From contig JAEMWC010000141.1 of NCBI GenBank assembly GCA_016490735.1, forward strand, positions 755,001-819,000: a stretch of 64,000 bases of DNA, read 5' to 3'. The notes beneath the pieces were generated by a model. The model worked only from the letters and a program-made list of their open reading frames with translations, did not search any database and was not told the origin of the DNA. The stretch is from Pachyseris speciosa (lineage: Eukaryota; Cnidaria; Anthozoa; Scleractinia; Pachyseridae). Shown in pieces: positions 23,696 through 35,499 of the stretch. The translations under genes and the position numbers were made by a program. Within the stretch, counting starts at the first letter, position 1, and every line of letters starts with the position of its first letter.

Positions 23696-23885
23696 TAAAT
23701 CTACTAGTCCTTCGAAACTCAACAAGTAAATTATCTAAATCCTCCTCGCAGACACTTCGAAAACGTGAAGAAGCGGCCGCCATTTTGTTGACAACCGCTA
23801 CTCACTATCTATCACAGAATAGATAGCAAGTAGCGTAGCCAATCAGAGAACGGCATTCGTGATAGAACGCAGGTAGATTTATACT
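23691..23885. mobile_element. MITE with TAGTATAAATCTACTAG ends
   Basis: Left end TAGTATAAATCTACTAG; the right end is its slightly altered complement. The internal palindrome and right half match the partial copy at 1-117. Confidence 0.8.
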
Positions 23886-25345
23886 CATACGAAGTAGAAT
23901 ACACGACAGAAGGCAGTGATCACTGAGCAGTAATGCCCAGGTTGTCCTTTTCTAAAAATTTTATTGTTCTGGAAAATATTTTTTTAGTTTAGTTTCTCAT
24001 CGATCGAGAGAAGTAGTAGTATTTATCAATATTGTAATGTTCTAAAATTTTCCCCTTGAAATTTATCCAAAATCGAATGACTGTATGCAAGTTAATATGC
24101 ATTGTGCACGTGAATAAGGTTATCGGCCCGGATTATTGCGGAGTTAGCTTTGAGAAATGCTCGAAAGGCCCACTGTGGTCTTTTTTATATGATAGATGAT
24201 TGGTTGGAGGTGTCATGAGCATCAGGCCTTTGCATTGCAAAATGTATAGAGATGTCTGTCAGAAACAATTCCGCCTCACTGCGATCCAGAGACTATTACA
24301 CGCCTGTTATGACTGTCATCGGCCAATTATTAAAATACACTCTTTAGCTGTAAGCCGCTTTGCCTCAGGGCATTAAATTGGTATATATGCTACACGTAAA
24401 TAGATATTGCCCGCCCGATAAGCTACGTGCAGCATGTATTGCATTTATGACTGTAACTGTCTTCTTCATCGCATCAGGCCTTTTCATTTGGAAGTGTTTA
24501 GAAATGTCCGGCAGCAAAAATTTCGGCTTCATCATGAACACGACATTATTATACGCTAATTATGACATCAGCCAACTATTGAATACACTCTTTTGTTGAA
24601 AGGCGGTCACTTTGCCTTGAGACATTGCAATGCAAATTGCTTTATTGAGTCCAGTAGGCTCGAGATTGAAGTTGCAGCATGCATTCCACTTATGACTCTA
24701 AATGACTTGTATATCGTTTTTTATCTTAAAATTTGATTACTAGCTCAATAATAATTGTGCATTTGTTTCATACCACTATTATGAGTATCAACGCATGTAA
24801 TATATATGGCAGTATTGGTCCATCAATTTAAGTACGGCAAAACCTGTGTCAGAAATGCTCTGAACGTCCTGTTTTCTGCCCGAATGCGCGATAGAAAGTG
24901 TATGTAGTATATATGTAATTATTTACATCATCAGGGGAAATGGAAGCTTTCCAGAAATATTCTTTGACACGTACGGTTACTCAGACCAATATTTACATAT
25001 CTATTCAGTGAACAAAAACACAGACGCAATCGATTGCCTTCATTGTTATGTGTGGTTACACGGTCACTAGTTTCCATTAGCGCTGGCTTTAATAACTTAA
25101 AATTATTTTTCTGCGCGTATTAATGGCTCAAATTAAAAAATAAAATGCTAATCAATAAGTGTAGCAGAGTAAGAAAAAAATTGACATTACAAATACAGAG
25201 TACGAGGAAGGCGATTGATTCTTTCCTTAACACCTCAAGGGCTTGGCTGTAAAACCTAATCAGTAGACCTGGTTGCGGTAATGATTCAAGTCTTGACGTC
25301 TCAGCAAAAATCGAAAAAGTACCTTCGCGACGTCATTGAGTGTTG

Positions 25346-25371
25346 TGACGTCATCCGTCATTATATAATAT
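25346..25371 (+). promoter_or_regulatory. CRE-like site and TATA-like box of NHL copy B
   Basis: A perfect TGACGTCA (25346-25353) is followed by TATATAATATA (25362-25372), about 100 bases before the ATG. Copy C keeps a TATAATATA at about 33739 and CACGTCA upstream, so both elements are partly conserved between paralogues. Confidence 0.5.
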
Positions 25372-25461
25372 ACTGAACACGACTTCCCGTGTTAAGTTAG
25401 CATTTGGCGCAAGCCTTCAAGAGTTCCTGGGTAGAAGGCACCAAGTTCTACTCTTTACACC

Positions 25462-27137
25462 ATGTCGGCCCTTTTAACAGGCGTCTTTAAAGCAACCCTC
25501 GGCTTTCTCGTGAGTAAAGGTCGAGATATCGTGGCGGAGAAGCTCAGGGAAGGTGACATATTAGATCACAAGATCCGTGAGATTATTGTCCGTGAAATCA
25601 ATGATGTTAAGTCCAAGTTAGACGGGCTGGCTAGGAAGGACCTTCTGGCAGCGATTGCATTTCTCGAGGAAGGGCTAGTTATGACCCTTGACGTGCTTAA
25701 ATCGAAAACCCCACCATCACCAAATGCTGAGGCAAAAACATTTTGCCTCGCTATGACGATGAGAAACTTGGACCTGGATGGTTTGGACGAATCAGGAAAA
25801 GCAATGCTTTCAAATGCAAAGAAGAGGTTCGAAGATGCTCGAAGAAAGGCAACAGAAGCGTTCAGTGATGAAGCATTAAAGCCGTCCGACCGCATCGCAG
25901 CTATGGGGTATAGGATACTAGCAGCAGTACTAGAGACAATTGATAATCCCGCAGCAGCATTGCCAGTGTGCCGATCGTACATAGAGATATTAAACTCTCT
26001 CCCCGCGGTGCAGAATTGCTTTAGTGTTGCCCTCCAGAAAAATTTCCTTGGTCGATTCAACAAGGATGAACGCAGGGAGATCATTTTATCAGTTTGCCGT
26101 TTGAATCGCATGTTTTACGATCTCACGTACATGGTCTATGGGTTTGGCAACAAAGAGATATCGGCTATCTCTCAGATGTGGCCTTGCATTGAGACTGCAT
26201 GCAAGGATGCAAAAGTTAATCCATTAACTGACGCGAGAGTGGCTAAAATTCAGCAAAAGCTTGGCATGAAGCATTACCGATTAAAGTGGTCATTCGGCCA
26301 GGAGGACGAAATTGAAAACACTCTGAAGGAACCTTGGGGATAGCCACAAACAATCGCGGGAACTTCATTATAACTGACAACAAGGATCGCAACGTCAAGG
26401 TGTATAGCAGCAGTGGCAACTTTCTCTATTCGTTCTCGCCCGTCACTGACGAATTTCCAACAGTAGAACTGATCCACGATGTAGCGACTGACAAGTGCAA
26501 CAACATCTACGTTCTAGCCACTCAGAAGAAGCCAGGATCTGGGCCAGACGAGGAACAGTCGTATGTCTTCATGAAGACCCCTAATCGTGCCATTACTCTG
26601 AAGGACGATTTCAGGTCATGGTCTTGGACGTGGTCGTCATTGGCAGTTACAGACCAGGACAAAATAGTGGTTCGAGGAGGACTCGTCAGTGGACACCAAG
26701 TGGTTGACATGTACACGACTGATGGCCAGTTTGTTCGCCGCTTTGGAGAAGGATCGTTAGATACCTCTTCATCTGTCGCTGCTGCGAATGAAGGCGGCAT
26801 CATTGCAGGCGTAGGTGGTCACGACTCTTACTCTGTTCTTGCCTTCACAAAAAAGGGAAAACGGCTGCTCCAGTTTAAAGTCGACAGGTCGTTCCACTAC
26901 CCTCAAGCTACTTTTCATCAACCAAGTGGGCATGTCGTTGTCGCTGGCATACACATAGAGCGAGGAAAAGAGAACCGTCTAGAAATCTTGGTTTACACCA
27001 AAGGGGGTGAATTTGTCCGCAGCATTCAGCATGACGAGGAAGACATAGTTTACTTACGAGGAATAACGGTAACTAACGAAGGCCGCATTGCTTTAGTTTA
27101 TAGAAATAAACTCGGATTCAAGGTACTCGTCGCATGA
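25462..27137 (+). pseudogene. Helical-domain plus NHL-propeller gene, copy B (one frameshift)
   Basis: Starts MSALLTGVFKATLGFL and is collinear with copy C. The only break seen is a one-base deletion at about 26338: GGGGATAGCC here against GGGGAATAGC in copy C. It creates a TAG stop after residue 293, exactly where the propeller begins. The downstream frame (26334-27137) is open to its normal end. The gene is one base shorter than copy C. It may encode only the helical domain, be a young pseudogene, or reflect a sequencing error. The propeller half is nearly identical to copy C, which suggests recent gene conversion. Intronless. Confidence 0.8.
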
Positions 27138-28880
27138 AGCGAATATACGCTCAAGATCAAGGCTACATATTTTTGTTTTGGAAATGACAATGACACATTT
27201 TTTTTATTTGCCTGATTGATCTCGGAGATTCATGCTTACTGCTGTGCTGGTGTTATGTAATTATCTACTGTGTGTCGTCCCGAAATTATTTACCCACGTA
27301 GATTTTCGAAATTGTATTGCAGGACGTTTTACCGATATCTTTAACTAACTATTTGTATTCGGCTTACAAATTTCGGCCTCTTTGTGGTTAAAAGATAATC
27401 AATTACCCGTTAGACGTTCGGCACCAGATTTGACACTGCCAGTTCTCCAAGATTCCAAAATGGTAGCCTCAAGCTAATCATACCATACTAAACTCTCAAT
27501 CGCGATCAACCATTACCTGAAAGCAGCGAAAACCGGTTATTATTGAGCATTCAATACTAATTGAGCGACATTCTTTACACTGTTTCCTAGTCCTTTCAAG
27601 TATGATAGATTGAATGCTTCGGTTATTGAGGTCATCTGCCAATTGCCAAAAATAGCAGCTAAGCCTCAGCTGCTTTGCTTTTAATCAGTTCAAATTGCGA
27701 TATCAACGAAAAGTACGAAATTTTCTTGTATGCAGCTTGAAGTCCTGATGATGTTTTAGAATGACCAAATCGATTATCAACACCCAAACAGGGATAGCCA
27801 TAGGCATAGGTAATTGGAACAGAGTAAATGGAAGTTTAGCAAGCATTTTCACTAGCACGTAGACTCCTAATAAGGAATATGTCCATTCCCATTTAACATT
27901 CCAATAGAAAAGTTTGATCAAACTTATTATTAACCAATTCCGGCTGCGTATTTGCCTCAACAATCACCAAAATTACTTCTCCCTTTCCCCTTGCTTTATA
28001 TTCAATTGTGGGAAGATACTAGGGCTACAACATTGATTCGGGGAAGGGGAGTCAGAATTTATTCTGTTGGCTGTTCCGTTTGCGAGTAGAAACACTCTAA
28101 AGCGCAGCTGTTACCAATGCTGTAGGTCACACATTGAAATTTGCAATGAGATGCCATAAGACTGTACTTTGGGCTCAGTTTTGGCATTCGGTCATCCACC
28201 TATCAACTGACATGAATTGGTTTCCTTCTTATTTGTGTTGCTATATCAGTATTAAATGTACTTTAACTACTGCGATTTTTGTAAAATCATCTCTGTCAAG
28301 GATGAGAAATGCAATCTCCTATGGAGAACTATGGGTATATTATTAAAACGTAGCCATATAGTTATTTACCGACGAACGGGCTTTGTAGTTGGCCTGAGCC
28401 AAAATAGCTGATTTTATTAAGTCTAAGGCATTTATGTACCCTCTTGTAAATTTCACAATACCTCTTTGGTATTACTAAGAAGGCATGCGTTAGGAGAGAG
28501 AGTGTATCTCATCCAATAGAAAATTGAACACGGTATGGATGGTAGGACTAAACTGTAAACTGGGAATACTTTTGAAAAGTATCGGCAATATTCCAAGCGA
28601 CCGACAACGTAATCTCCACCGTGACGTTCAATTCGCTACAACGAATTTGGATTAAATCTTAAAGTAAGCGTGTTCGAGAAAACACTCTCTTGCCTTTGTC
28701 ATCTGTTGATTACCAAGTAAGTTGGAGTTTTTGAAGTAAGCGTTCGTTGAACGAGTTGTGCATATGTATATAAAAAGTGTAATGTAAATTTCATGAGAGA
28801 TGAACTGAGACAATTTGTTTCATTTCTTCGCTGGTACTATCTGTCTTTATCATTATTCAGAACAATTAATTAGTTTTTAA
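27138..28880. other. Intergenic part of duplication unit 1
   Basis: No gene recognised. Several blocks correspond to sequence downstream of copy C (about 35500-37120). Confidence 0.6.
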
Positions 28881-29380
28881 AACGTAAAAAAATATAAAAA
28901 AATTTTTTCTGTACTCAGAGCACAATTAAAAGACTTAAAAAAGTGGAATATTTCGTTCGATCAACCGAACTTCGTCAGCCACAATGTAAATTTGAAAGTT
29001 AAGAAGGGTTATATAATGGACCCGAGGGAGCTAAGATAGTGTCATAGATTCTGGCTAATTCGAACCCATTGTCTCTGTTCAAGGAGGGCTTACGTAATTT
29101 TATCTCAATTGCCTCCCTTATGCGGCCTTTGAAAGTGTTACTTTCCGTGGCAAGAACTTTTGTTTTACTGGAATCCACCGAATGACCTGTGAGGTGGCAA
29201 TGTTCACGAACAGCTGACGAGTTTGTAGAAAGATGTTCCTTTACTCGAGTTTCCAATAAACGAGACGTTTCGCCCACATAGTCTTTGTCACATTGTTCGC
29301 AATGGATATGATAGACTGTTCCACACTTTCTAAGATTTTCCGTTTTAAAATCATGATTCCAGAGCAGGAAAACAATATTT
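28880..29380 (-). mobile_element. Penelope-like element, 5'-truncated 3' end with GIY-YIG fragment
   Basis: The minus strand encodes YHIHCEQCDKDYVGETSR and ETRVKEHLS, a GIY-YIG-type nuclease with upstream cysteines, then FKGRIREAIEIKLRKPSLNR and NGFELARIY (stop near 28999). Downstream, around 28950-28990, CTGACGA, a GTTCG/CGAAC stem and GAAA form a hammerhead-like motif with GTGG/CCAC as stem I. It lies inside duplication unit 1 and is absent from unit 2, so it inserted after the duplication. Confidence 0.8.
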
Positions 29381-30284
29381 TTGATTCAATTAATTAGTTG
29401 ATTTGCCTAACAAAAAGCAGTTGGTGTAAAGCAATCCGGCTGTACGTTCAGAGGTTGCATGGAGTGTTAAACTGAAACTTGAACGTTCTGAACATCTGTC
29501 AGACAATTTTGAGGTAGTTGCTCACTCTTTTTCATTGTGGGCAGAGGAAACAATAAATAATTGTTCAAACCAAGTAAGTTCACTGCCATCTTTATCTGCG
29601 TATCTATTTATAATTAAATTCAGAAAGTAGGGCAGTGTGGGCTTAGGCAAAAATGAGCTACTTTTTTCTATCTCTTGTCTTTGCTCGACAACAATAACGG
29701 AGTCTGGTGTAATACGCTGATCCTACAGTGGAAAATCTGCATTGCAAAAGATCATGGTGACTAATGTTTAGCTACAGGTAGTATCTCACAGTATCAATGC
29801 AACTTGCCTTAAACCAGCCTTTAGTTTCGACTGATGGGACTGCCATGCCATGGGCTCAATTCAACCCTTTACTTGCTTCGAAATTCTAAATCTGCGCTCT
29901 CGCTGCTAATGAAAGGGGCTATTTAATTCCTGATTCATTCTTTTGGAAAAGACATGGAGATTACACAATCGTGCAGGTTCCATCATATTCAACTTTATGT
30001 TTTCTTTGATTTTCAAAGAATTGCACGAGCTATAATTGGTTGACTCGAGCGTATTGTATCTGTGACAGACTTCCAGTATGAACTGAAAGCTTGCCCAGAT
30101 CTCTGGGAATTGTTTGGAGAGAAATAAAAAAGTTATTGTTCCTCATACATTGTTCAGTATGGGAAGTATTAAGAACACTCATGAAGTAAGAGAAGCACTC
30201 GCCTATGGCCCTTCTCACGTGTTCTTATCAAAATTACCGTGTGATAACTCAACAATGTACGGGAAAAACAATAAACAACAACAA

Positions 30285-30420
30285 CTTTTGGCGTTAAAAA
30301 ACGTATAAAAACTAAAAATTTAATAAAAACTTTTCGGTCTTAGACTTTCATCAGTTACAGTGCAGAATGAAAGTTTGTACCTTTAAATACAGTTCAAAGT
30401 GCTAATAGTTGCGTAATGCA
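30285..30420 (-). repeat. Penelope-like terminus with hammerhead-like motif
   Basis: On the minus strand CTGATGA, a short GTC/GAC stem and GAAA occur at about 30336-30362, in a setting like the other Penelope-like ends in this window. No protein part remains. Flanking repeats of TGTGTAATACAAC and TGCGTAATGCAAT type follow to about 30500. Confidence 0.4.
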
Positions 30421-31330
30421 ATTTACAAGTGACAAAAGAATGTGTAGTGCTAAAAGTTGTGTAATACAACTAAGAAAAACAAACGAATGTGTTAATTAAT
30501 AATAGAATCCCTACAAGTAAATTACACTTTAGAAATAAAACTTTGTAAACATTGCGGCACAAATTCTAAGCATGCAAAGTTTACAAATTCTAAGTAAATT
30601 TTTCATGGATTTTTATTGGCAGGTTTTTGAGGAAAGAAGCACAATTTATTAATTAATCGTGTAATTTCTAAACTTTTCACTCTTCAAGTCTATTCAAAAT
30701 TGAATTTATGGCAATGTCTATTCTAGAGAAATAGTTTATCGGGCCAGAAACGTATTTCGGAAGTTTGAGAAACGTAGCCCAGGCCTACTATGTTCTTTAA
30801 TTACAGGACTGTTGATTACTTGGAACATTCATGAACATCATGCCGTTGTAATGAGAAGTGGGTGGAAACGTTCGGTGAGAACATTTCCTCCTCGTCGCGA
30901 TCCAAAGACTCAGTATTACACGCTTGTTTTTAATTGTCATTGACAAATTATCAAATACACTCTTAAGCTCTAAGCCTCTTTGCCTCGAGGCATTAAATTG
31001 GTTTGCTAAAAAAACGTGAATGGAGTTTTTGTGCCCAATAGCTTATGTGCAGAATGGATTGGATTTATGACTATAACTGACTTCTTCATCGTTCTTACCT
31101 TTATTTAAAGCAGCTCTCACAATGTTATCATGTCAAAATAGGCGATTAAGGCTTCAACAATAACTGCGCATTTCTTCTACACCGCTATTTACCCGGGCTG
31201 CGCGCGTCTCGCGCGGCGCCCGGTTCTAGAACTACCGACGGTTCTCGAATTCTTTTTCGTCGTCGAGTATCATCCACAAATCGCACTTCCGGCGTTTCTG
31301 CGCAAGCGCTAACTATTTTTAACAACAGTG

Positions 31331-31820
31331 ATGCGTGTTGTCACGTATGGGAAAATGTCGATTCATCTTGCGGCTTTTGAAGTCTGAACAAACAATATGT
31401 TAAGAGAAGTGTCTATGCGAATGTTTGGAAGTTCAACGGCGAGCAGAAAGCTTTTAACATGAGTAAACTTAACGGCAGATGGACTGCTTCAGGAGATTGC
31501 GAGTAGTCTCTAATTTTGGCGACGGATTTTGGGGGCACGTGCGCGCGCGAAGTTGCGAGGAGACGCGACGCGAGGGGAGCGCCAAAATTAGAGACTACAG
31601 ACAAAGGGAGTTTGACCTTTCACGGCCGAGTGATTCGGAAGTGTAAATCTCATATCAACAGCAAGAATGATGCCTGTTGTCACGTATCGGAAAACGTCGA
31701 TTCACCTTGTGTCTTTGAAGTCTGAACAACTAATATGTTAAGAGAAGTGTCTATTCGAATGTTTGCAAGTTCAACCAGCGAGAAGAAAGCTTTTAACATG
31801 ACCAAAATTTAACTCCAGAT
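31331..31820. repeat. Direct repeat pair around a GC-rich fold-back
   Basis: About 150 bases at 31331-31480 recur at 31669-31820 (shared GTTGTCACGTAT, GTTAAGAGAAGTGTCTAT, GAAAGCTTTTAACATGA). Between them GTAGTCTCTAATTTTGGC (31503-31520) faces its perfect complement (31581-31598) around a GC-rich core with alternating GCGCGCGC. Confidence 0.8.
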
Positions 31821-31857
31821 GGATTGCCGCCGTGTTCCCCGTATCGGGTGTCTGGAG

Positions 31858-32289
31858 AACTCAGACCTAGAAAACTCAGACCTCAGATCTAGAAAACTCA
31901 GCCCCCCCCCCCCCCCAAAAAAAATCTGGAAAACTCAGACCCCCTCAAAACTATACAAATTTTCAAAGTCAAATAAACGTGGACAGAATAAATTATCGCC
32001 GTTCAGTGCGCTGAAATGTTACACCGTCTATTTATCGCAGATAACAAACACTTCACGTTATTATAATCGGCTCCGGAGCACGAGACCTAGAATACTCAGA
32101 CCCCCCCCCCCTCCCCTCCCCCAAACTGGAAAACTCAGACCCCCTCATAACTATACAAATTTTCAAAGTGAAATAAACGTGGGCGAAATGAATTATCGCC
32201 GTTTATGAGGGGTTTGAGTTTTTACAGATTTGGGGGGGGGGGGGGGGTCTGAGTTTTCTAGGTCTTGTGCTTCGGAGCCGATTATAATA
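31858..32289. repeat. Poly-C/poly-G fold-back repeats
   Basis: AAACTCAGACCCCC modules occur three times. At 32059-32289 an inverted pair runs TATAATCGGCTCCGGAGCAC... with C-runs on one side and G-runs on the other. A direct repeat also links 31920-32000 with 32130-32205. Confidence 0.8.
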
Positions 32290-33822
32290 ACATGAGACGA
32301 CAAAGGAGAAGTGTTTGTAAACAGTTTCACTCTGCTAATTAATTTTCTACTCACATTTCACCGAGACGTACTCCATTAACGTTTATGCGAAAAAATCCTA
32401 CATCGTTCGATAAGCGTTTCCTTTCTCAAACAATTATCCATCGAAGCGAAAACAAGTGTGCTTAGTTTTTTTTTTTTTTTGGAATCAATACACTATTTTT
32501 ATCACTTTGCAAAACGATAAACCTCTGTGGCCTAAAGGTCACTGTTCTTGCCTGTGACACAGCTAACCCGGGTTTGATGTCTTTTAGTGGTATATATCAC
32601 GGGCTTTATTTTTCTGTTTCTCTTTTTCTTGTTCTTTTAGAACTATTTTTTACAAGTGTTATAATTACTGTTCTCAATGGTTGAGCTGTATTTTAGAGGA
32701 ATATATGTTGATAGGGGTCTAAAGAAATAGACTCCAACACAAGCTAAACACGGCAATGCGTCCGATGTAAGAAAGACAGACTTCCCTCTATTCTTTTGTT
32801 TAGCACTAAGTTAGGGATACAATACTGTTTTTTGCAAGCCCGGGTTTAGGCTAATTGTAGCCTCTTGTTATTTTATATCAGCGCACAAAAATTAATGTGC
32901 CAGCAGCTATCCATCAAAATATAAGTGCTGGAATCTGCCGGACCGGAAACCCGTGTATGCCACCTTAAATCCATGCTTTGGAGTTCCTGTTACCTGAACG
33001 TACTGTTTCCTGCCGGAATGCGCGACATAAAATATAGATTTTACTTAGTTCATTACAAGAAATGGCAACTTTCTCGAAAATATTCTTGTTATTTGGAATA
33101 CATTTGCATGCCTGTAATTTAGTATCCAGACGCAGTCGATTGCCCTCATTGTTTTCTTTGGTTGCACGGTCAAATGTTTCAAATAGCGCTGCCGCTTTAA
33201 TTACTATTTATGGCTTAATTCTAAAATAGCTACGCTATTGGTTAACAATGAGTTCAACGATGCAATAAGAAGTGGACATTACAAAAACAGAATGCGAGGA
33301 AGTGCCATGTATACAGCTTTATTCAAGGTGCCAATATATTTCACGACACGGATATTTATCTACATATACAGTAAATATAAATGTAAACATCTTGAAAGGG
33401 AATTTTAGAGGTTAACACTATGCAAAAACATCCGAAAAGAATTTAAAATGTTAAGATACTTAATTAAAAGTAAAAAAAATGTAAACATACCTAATTAAAC
33501 ATTCATGTTCACTTTGAGCTTGGATTTAAATGACTAATAGCTATCAGCTTCAAACATTGCCTCTTAGTAGATGTTTTCATAACTTGACTATTCTAACACT
33601 TCATGAATTTGAACCGCAGGATCTAATAACTAGAGCTGCTTGAAGTAATTTCTCAACTTATGATGCCTATGAAAAGATCGAAGAGATAGCGTCGTCACGT
33701 CATTCACTCCGACGGTCTTCAGAGGTCACTCGTCATTGTATAATATACAGAACACGACTTCTCCTGTTAGCAAACCTTCAAGAACTGCTGGATCCAAGAC
33801 TCCCAGTTCCACCATTTACGAC

Positions 33823-35499
33823 ATGTCTTCCCTTGCAACAAGCGTTTTTACAGCAACCATCGGCTTTCTCGTCAGTAAAGGTCGGGATATCTTTGCTGAG
33901 AGGCTAAAGGAAGGCGACATATTAGATCACAAGATCCGTGATATCATTGTCCGCGAAATCAATGATGTTAAGTACAAGTTAGACGGGCTGGCTAGGAAGG
34001 ACCTTCTGGCAGCGATTGAGTTCCTCGAGGAAGGGCTAGTTATGATCTTTGAGGTGCTTAAATCGAAAACCCCACCATTACCACATGTTGAAGAAAAAAC
34101 ATTTTGCCTCGCCATGACCATGAGAAACTTGGACCTGGATGGTTTGGACGAAACAGGAAAAGCAATGCTTTCAAATGCAAAGAAGAGGTTCGAAGATGCT
34201 CGTAGAAAGGCAACAGAAGCGTTCAGTGATGAAGCATTAAAGCCGTCCGACCGCATCGCAGCTATGGGGTATCGGATTCTAGCAACAGTGTTAGAGACGA
34301 TTGAAAATCCAGCAGCAGCATTGCCGGTTTGCAGATCGTACATAGAAATATTGAACTCTCTACCAGCGGTGCAAAATTGCTTTAGTGTTGCCCTCCAGAA
34401 AAGTTTCCTCGGTCGATTCAGTAAGGATGAACGCAGGGAGATCATTTTATCAGTTTGCCGTTTGAATCGTATGCTTTACGATCTCACGTACATGGTTTAC
34501 GGGTTTGGCAACAGAGACATATCGTATATCTCCCAAACCTGGCCTTGCATTGAAACGGAATGCAAGGATGCAAAAGTGAATCCATTAACTGACACGAGGG
34601 TGGCAAAAAAGCTGCAAAAGCTTGGCATGAAGCATTACCGATTAAAGTGGTCATTTGGCCAAGAGGGCGAAAAGGAAAACACGCTGAAGGAGCCTTGGGG
34701 AATAGCAACAAACACGCGGGGGCACTTCATTATAGCTGACAATAAGGATCGCAACGTCAAGGTGTATAGCAGCAGTGGCAATTTTTTTTATTCGTTCTCG
34801 CCCGTCACTAACGAATTTCCATCGGCAGAATTGATCTACGATGTAGCCACTGATAAGTACAACAATATCTATGTTCTAGCCACTCAGAAGAAGCCAGGAT
34901 CTGGGCCAGACGAGGAACAGTCGTATGTCTTCATGAAGACCCCTAATCGTGCGTTTACCGTGAAGGAAGATTTCAGGTCATGGTCTTGGACGTGGTCGTC
35001 ATTGACAATTACAGACCAGGACAAAATAGTGGTCCGAGGAGGGCTCGTCAGTGGACACCAAGTGGTTGACATGTACACGACTGATGGCCAGTTTGTTCGC
35101 CGCTTTGGTGAAGGATCCTTAGATGCCTCTTCCTCTGTCGCTGCTGCAAACGAAGGCGGCATCATTGCAGGCGTAGGTGGTCACGACTCTTACTCTGTTC
35201 TTGCCTTCACAAAAAAGGGAAAACGGCTGCTCCAGTTTAAAGTCGACAGGTCGTTCCACTACCCTCAAGCTACTTTTCATCAACCAAGTGGACATGTCGT
35301 TGTCGCTGGCATACACGTAGAGCGAGGAAAAGAGAACCGTCTAGAAATCTTGGTTTACACCAAAGGGGGTGATTTAGTCCGCAGCATTCAGCATGAAGAG
35401 GAAGACATAGTTTACTTACGAGGAATAACGGTAACTAACGAAGGCCGCATTGCTTTAGTATATAGAAACAAAGTCGGATTCAAGGTACTCGTCGCATGA
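33823..35499 (+). CDS. Helical-domain plus NHL-type beta-propeller protein, copy C (intact)
   Basis: 558 residues, no intron. Residues 1-20 (MSSLATSVFTATIGFLVSKG) look like an amphipathic or weakly hydrophobic helix. Residues 20-270 are predicted helical, with DILDHKIRDIIVREI and KKRFEDARRKATEAF. From about 275 a beta-propeller begins with NHL-like repeats: EPWGIATNTRGHFIIADN, DMYTTDGQFVRRFGEG, LEILVYTKGGDLVRS. I do not recognise the N-terminal domain. NHL propellers usually bind proteins, RNA or ligands. A helical domain followed by a propeller suggests an effector-sensor layout, which is inference. The start was chosen by alignment with copies A and B; the frame runs upstream to 33736 but has no ATG there and crosses the TATA-like box. 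No secretion signal is obvious. Confidence 0.85.
   Translation: MSSLATSVFTATIGFLVSKGRDIFAERLKEGDILDHKIRDIIVREINDVKYKLDGLARKDLLAAIEFLEEGLVMIFEVLKSKTPPLPHVEEKTFCLAMTMRNLDLDGLDETGKAMLSNAKKRFEDARRKATEAFSDEALKPSDRIAAMGYRILATVLETIENPAAALPVCRSYIEILNSLPAVQNCFSVALQKSFLGRFSKDERREIILSVCRLNRMLYDLTYMVYGFGNRDISYISQTWPCIETECKDAKVNPLTDTRVAKKLQKLGMKHYRLKWSFGQEGEKENTLKEPWGIATNTRGHFIIADNKDRNVKVYSSSGNFFYSFSPVTNEFPSAELIYDVATDKYNNIYVLATQKKPGSGPDEEQSYVFMKTPNRAFTVKEDFRSWSWTWSSLTITDQDKIVVRGGLVSGHQVVDMYTTDGQFVRRFGEGSLDASSSVAAANEGGIIAGVGGHDSYSVLAFTKKGKRLLQFKVDRSFHYPQATFHQPSGHVVVAGIHVERGKENRLEILVYTKGGDLVRSIQHEEEDIVYLRGITVTNEGRIALVYRNKVGFKVLVA

Larger units (their letters stand above)
24230..29850. repeat. Segmental duplication, unit 1 (contains NHL copy B)
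   Basis: Blocks of this region recur in the same order and orientation at 30830-38170: about 24290-24475 matches 30905-31095; 24830-25080 matches 32950-33200; gene B matches gene C; 28535-28610 matches 37040-37110; 29710-29845 matches 38020-38145. Flanking non-coding DNA is much more diverged than the genes. Each unit has its own later insertions. Confidence 0.8.

Noticed and set aside
32521..32583. Possible tRNA or SINE head (GGCCTAAAGGTC ... GGGTTTGATGTC)
   Set aside because: The boxes are only approximate and the cloverleaf does not close.
33736..33822. 29-residue N-terminal extension of NHL copy C
   Set aside because: There is no ATG at its start, it crosses the TATA-like box, and copies A and B start at the position of 33823.
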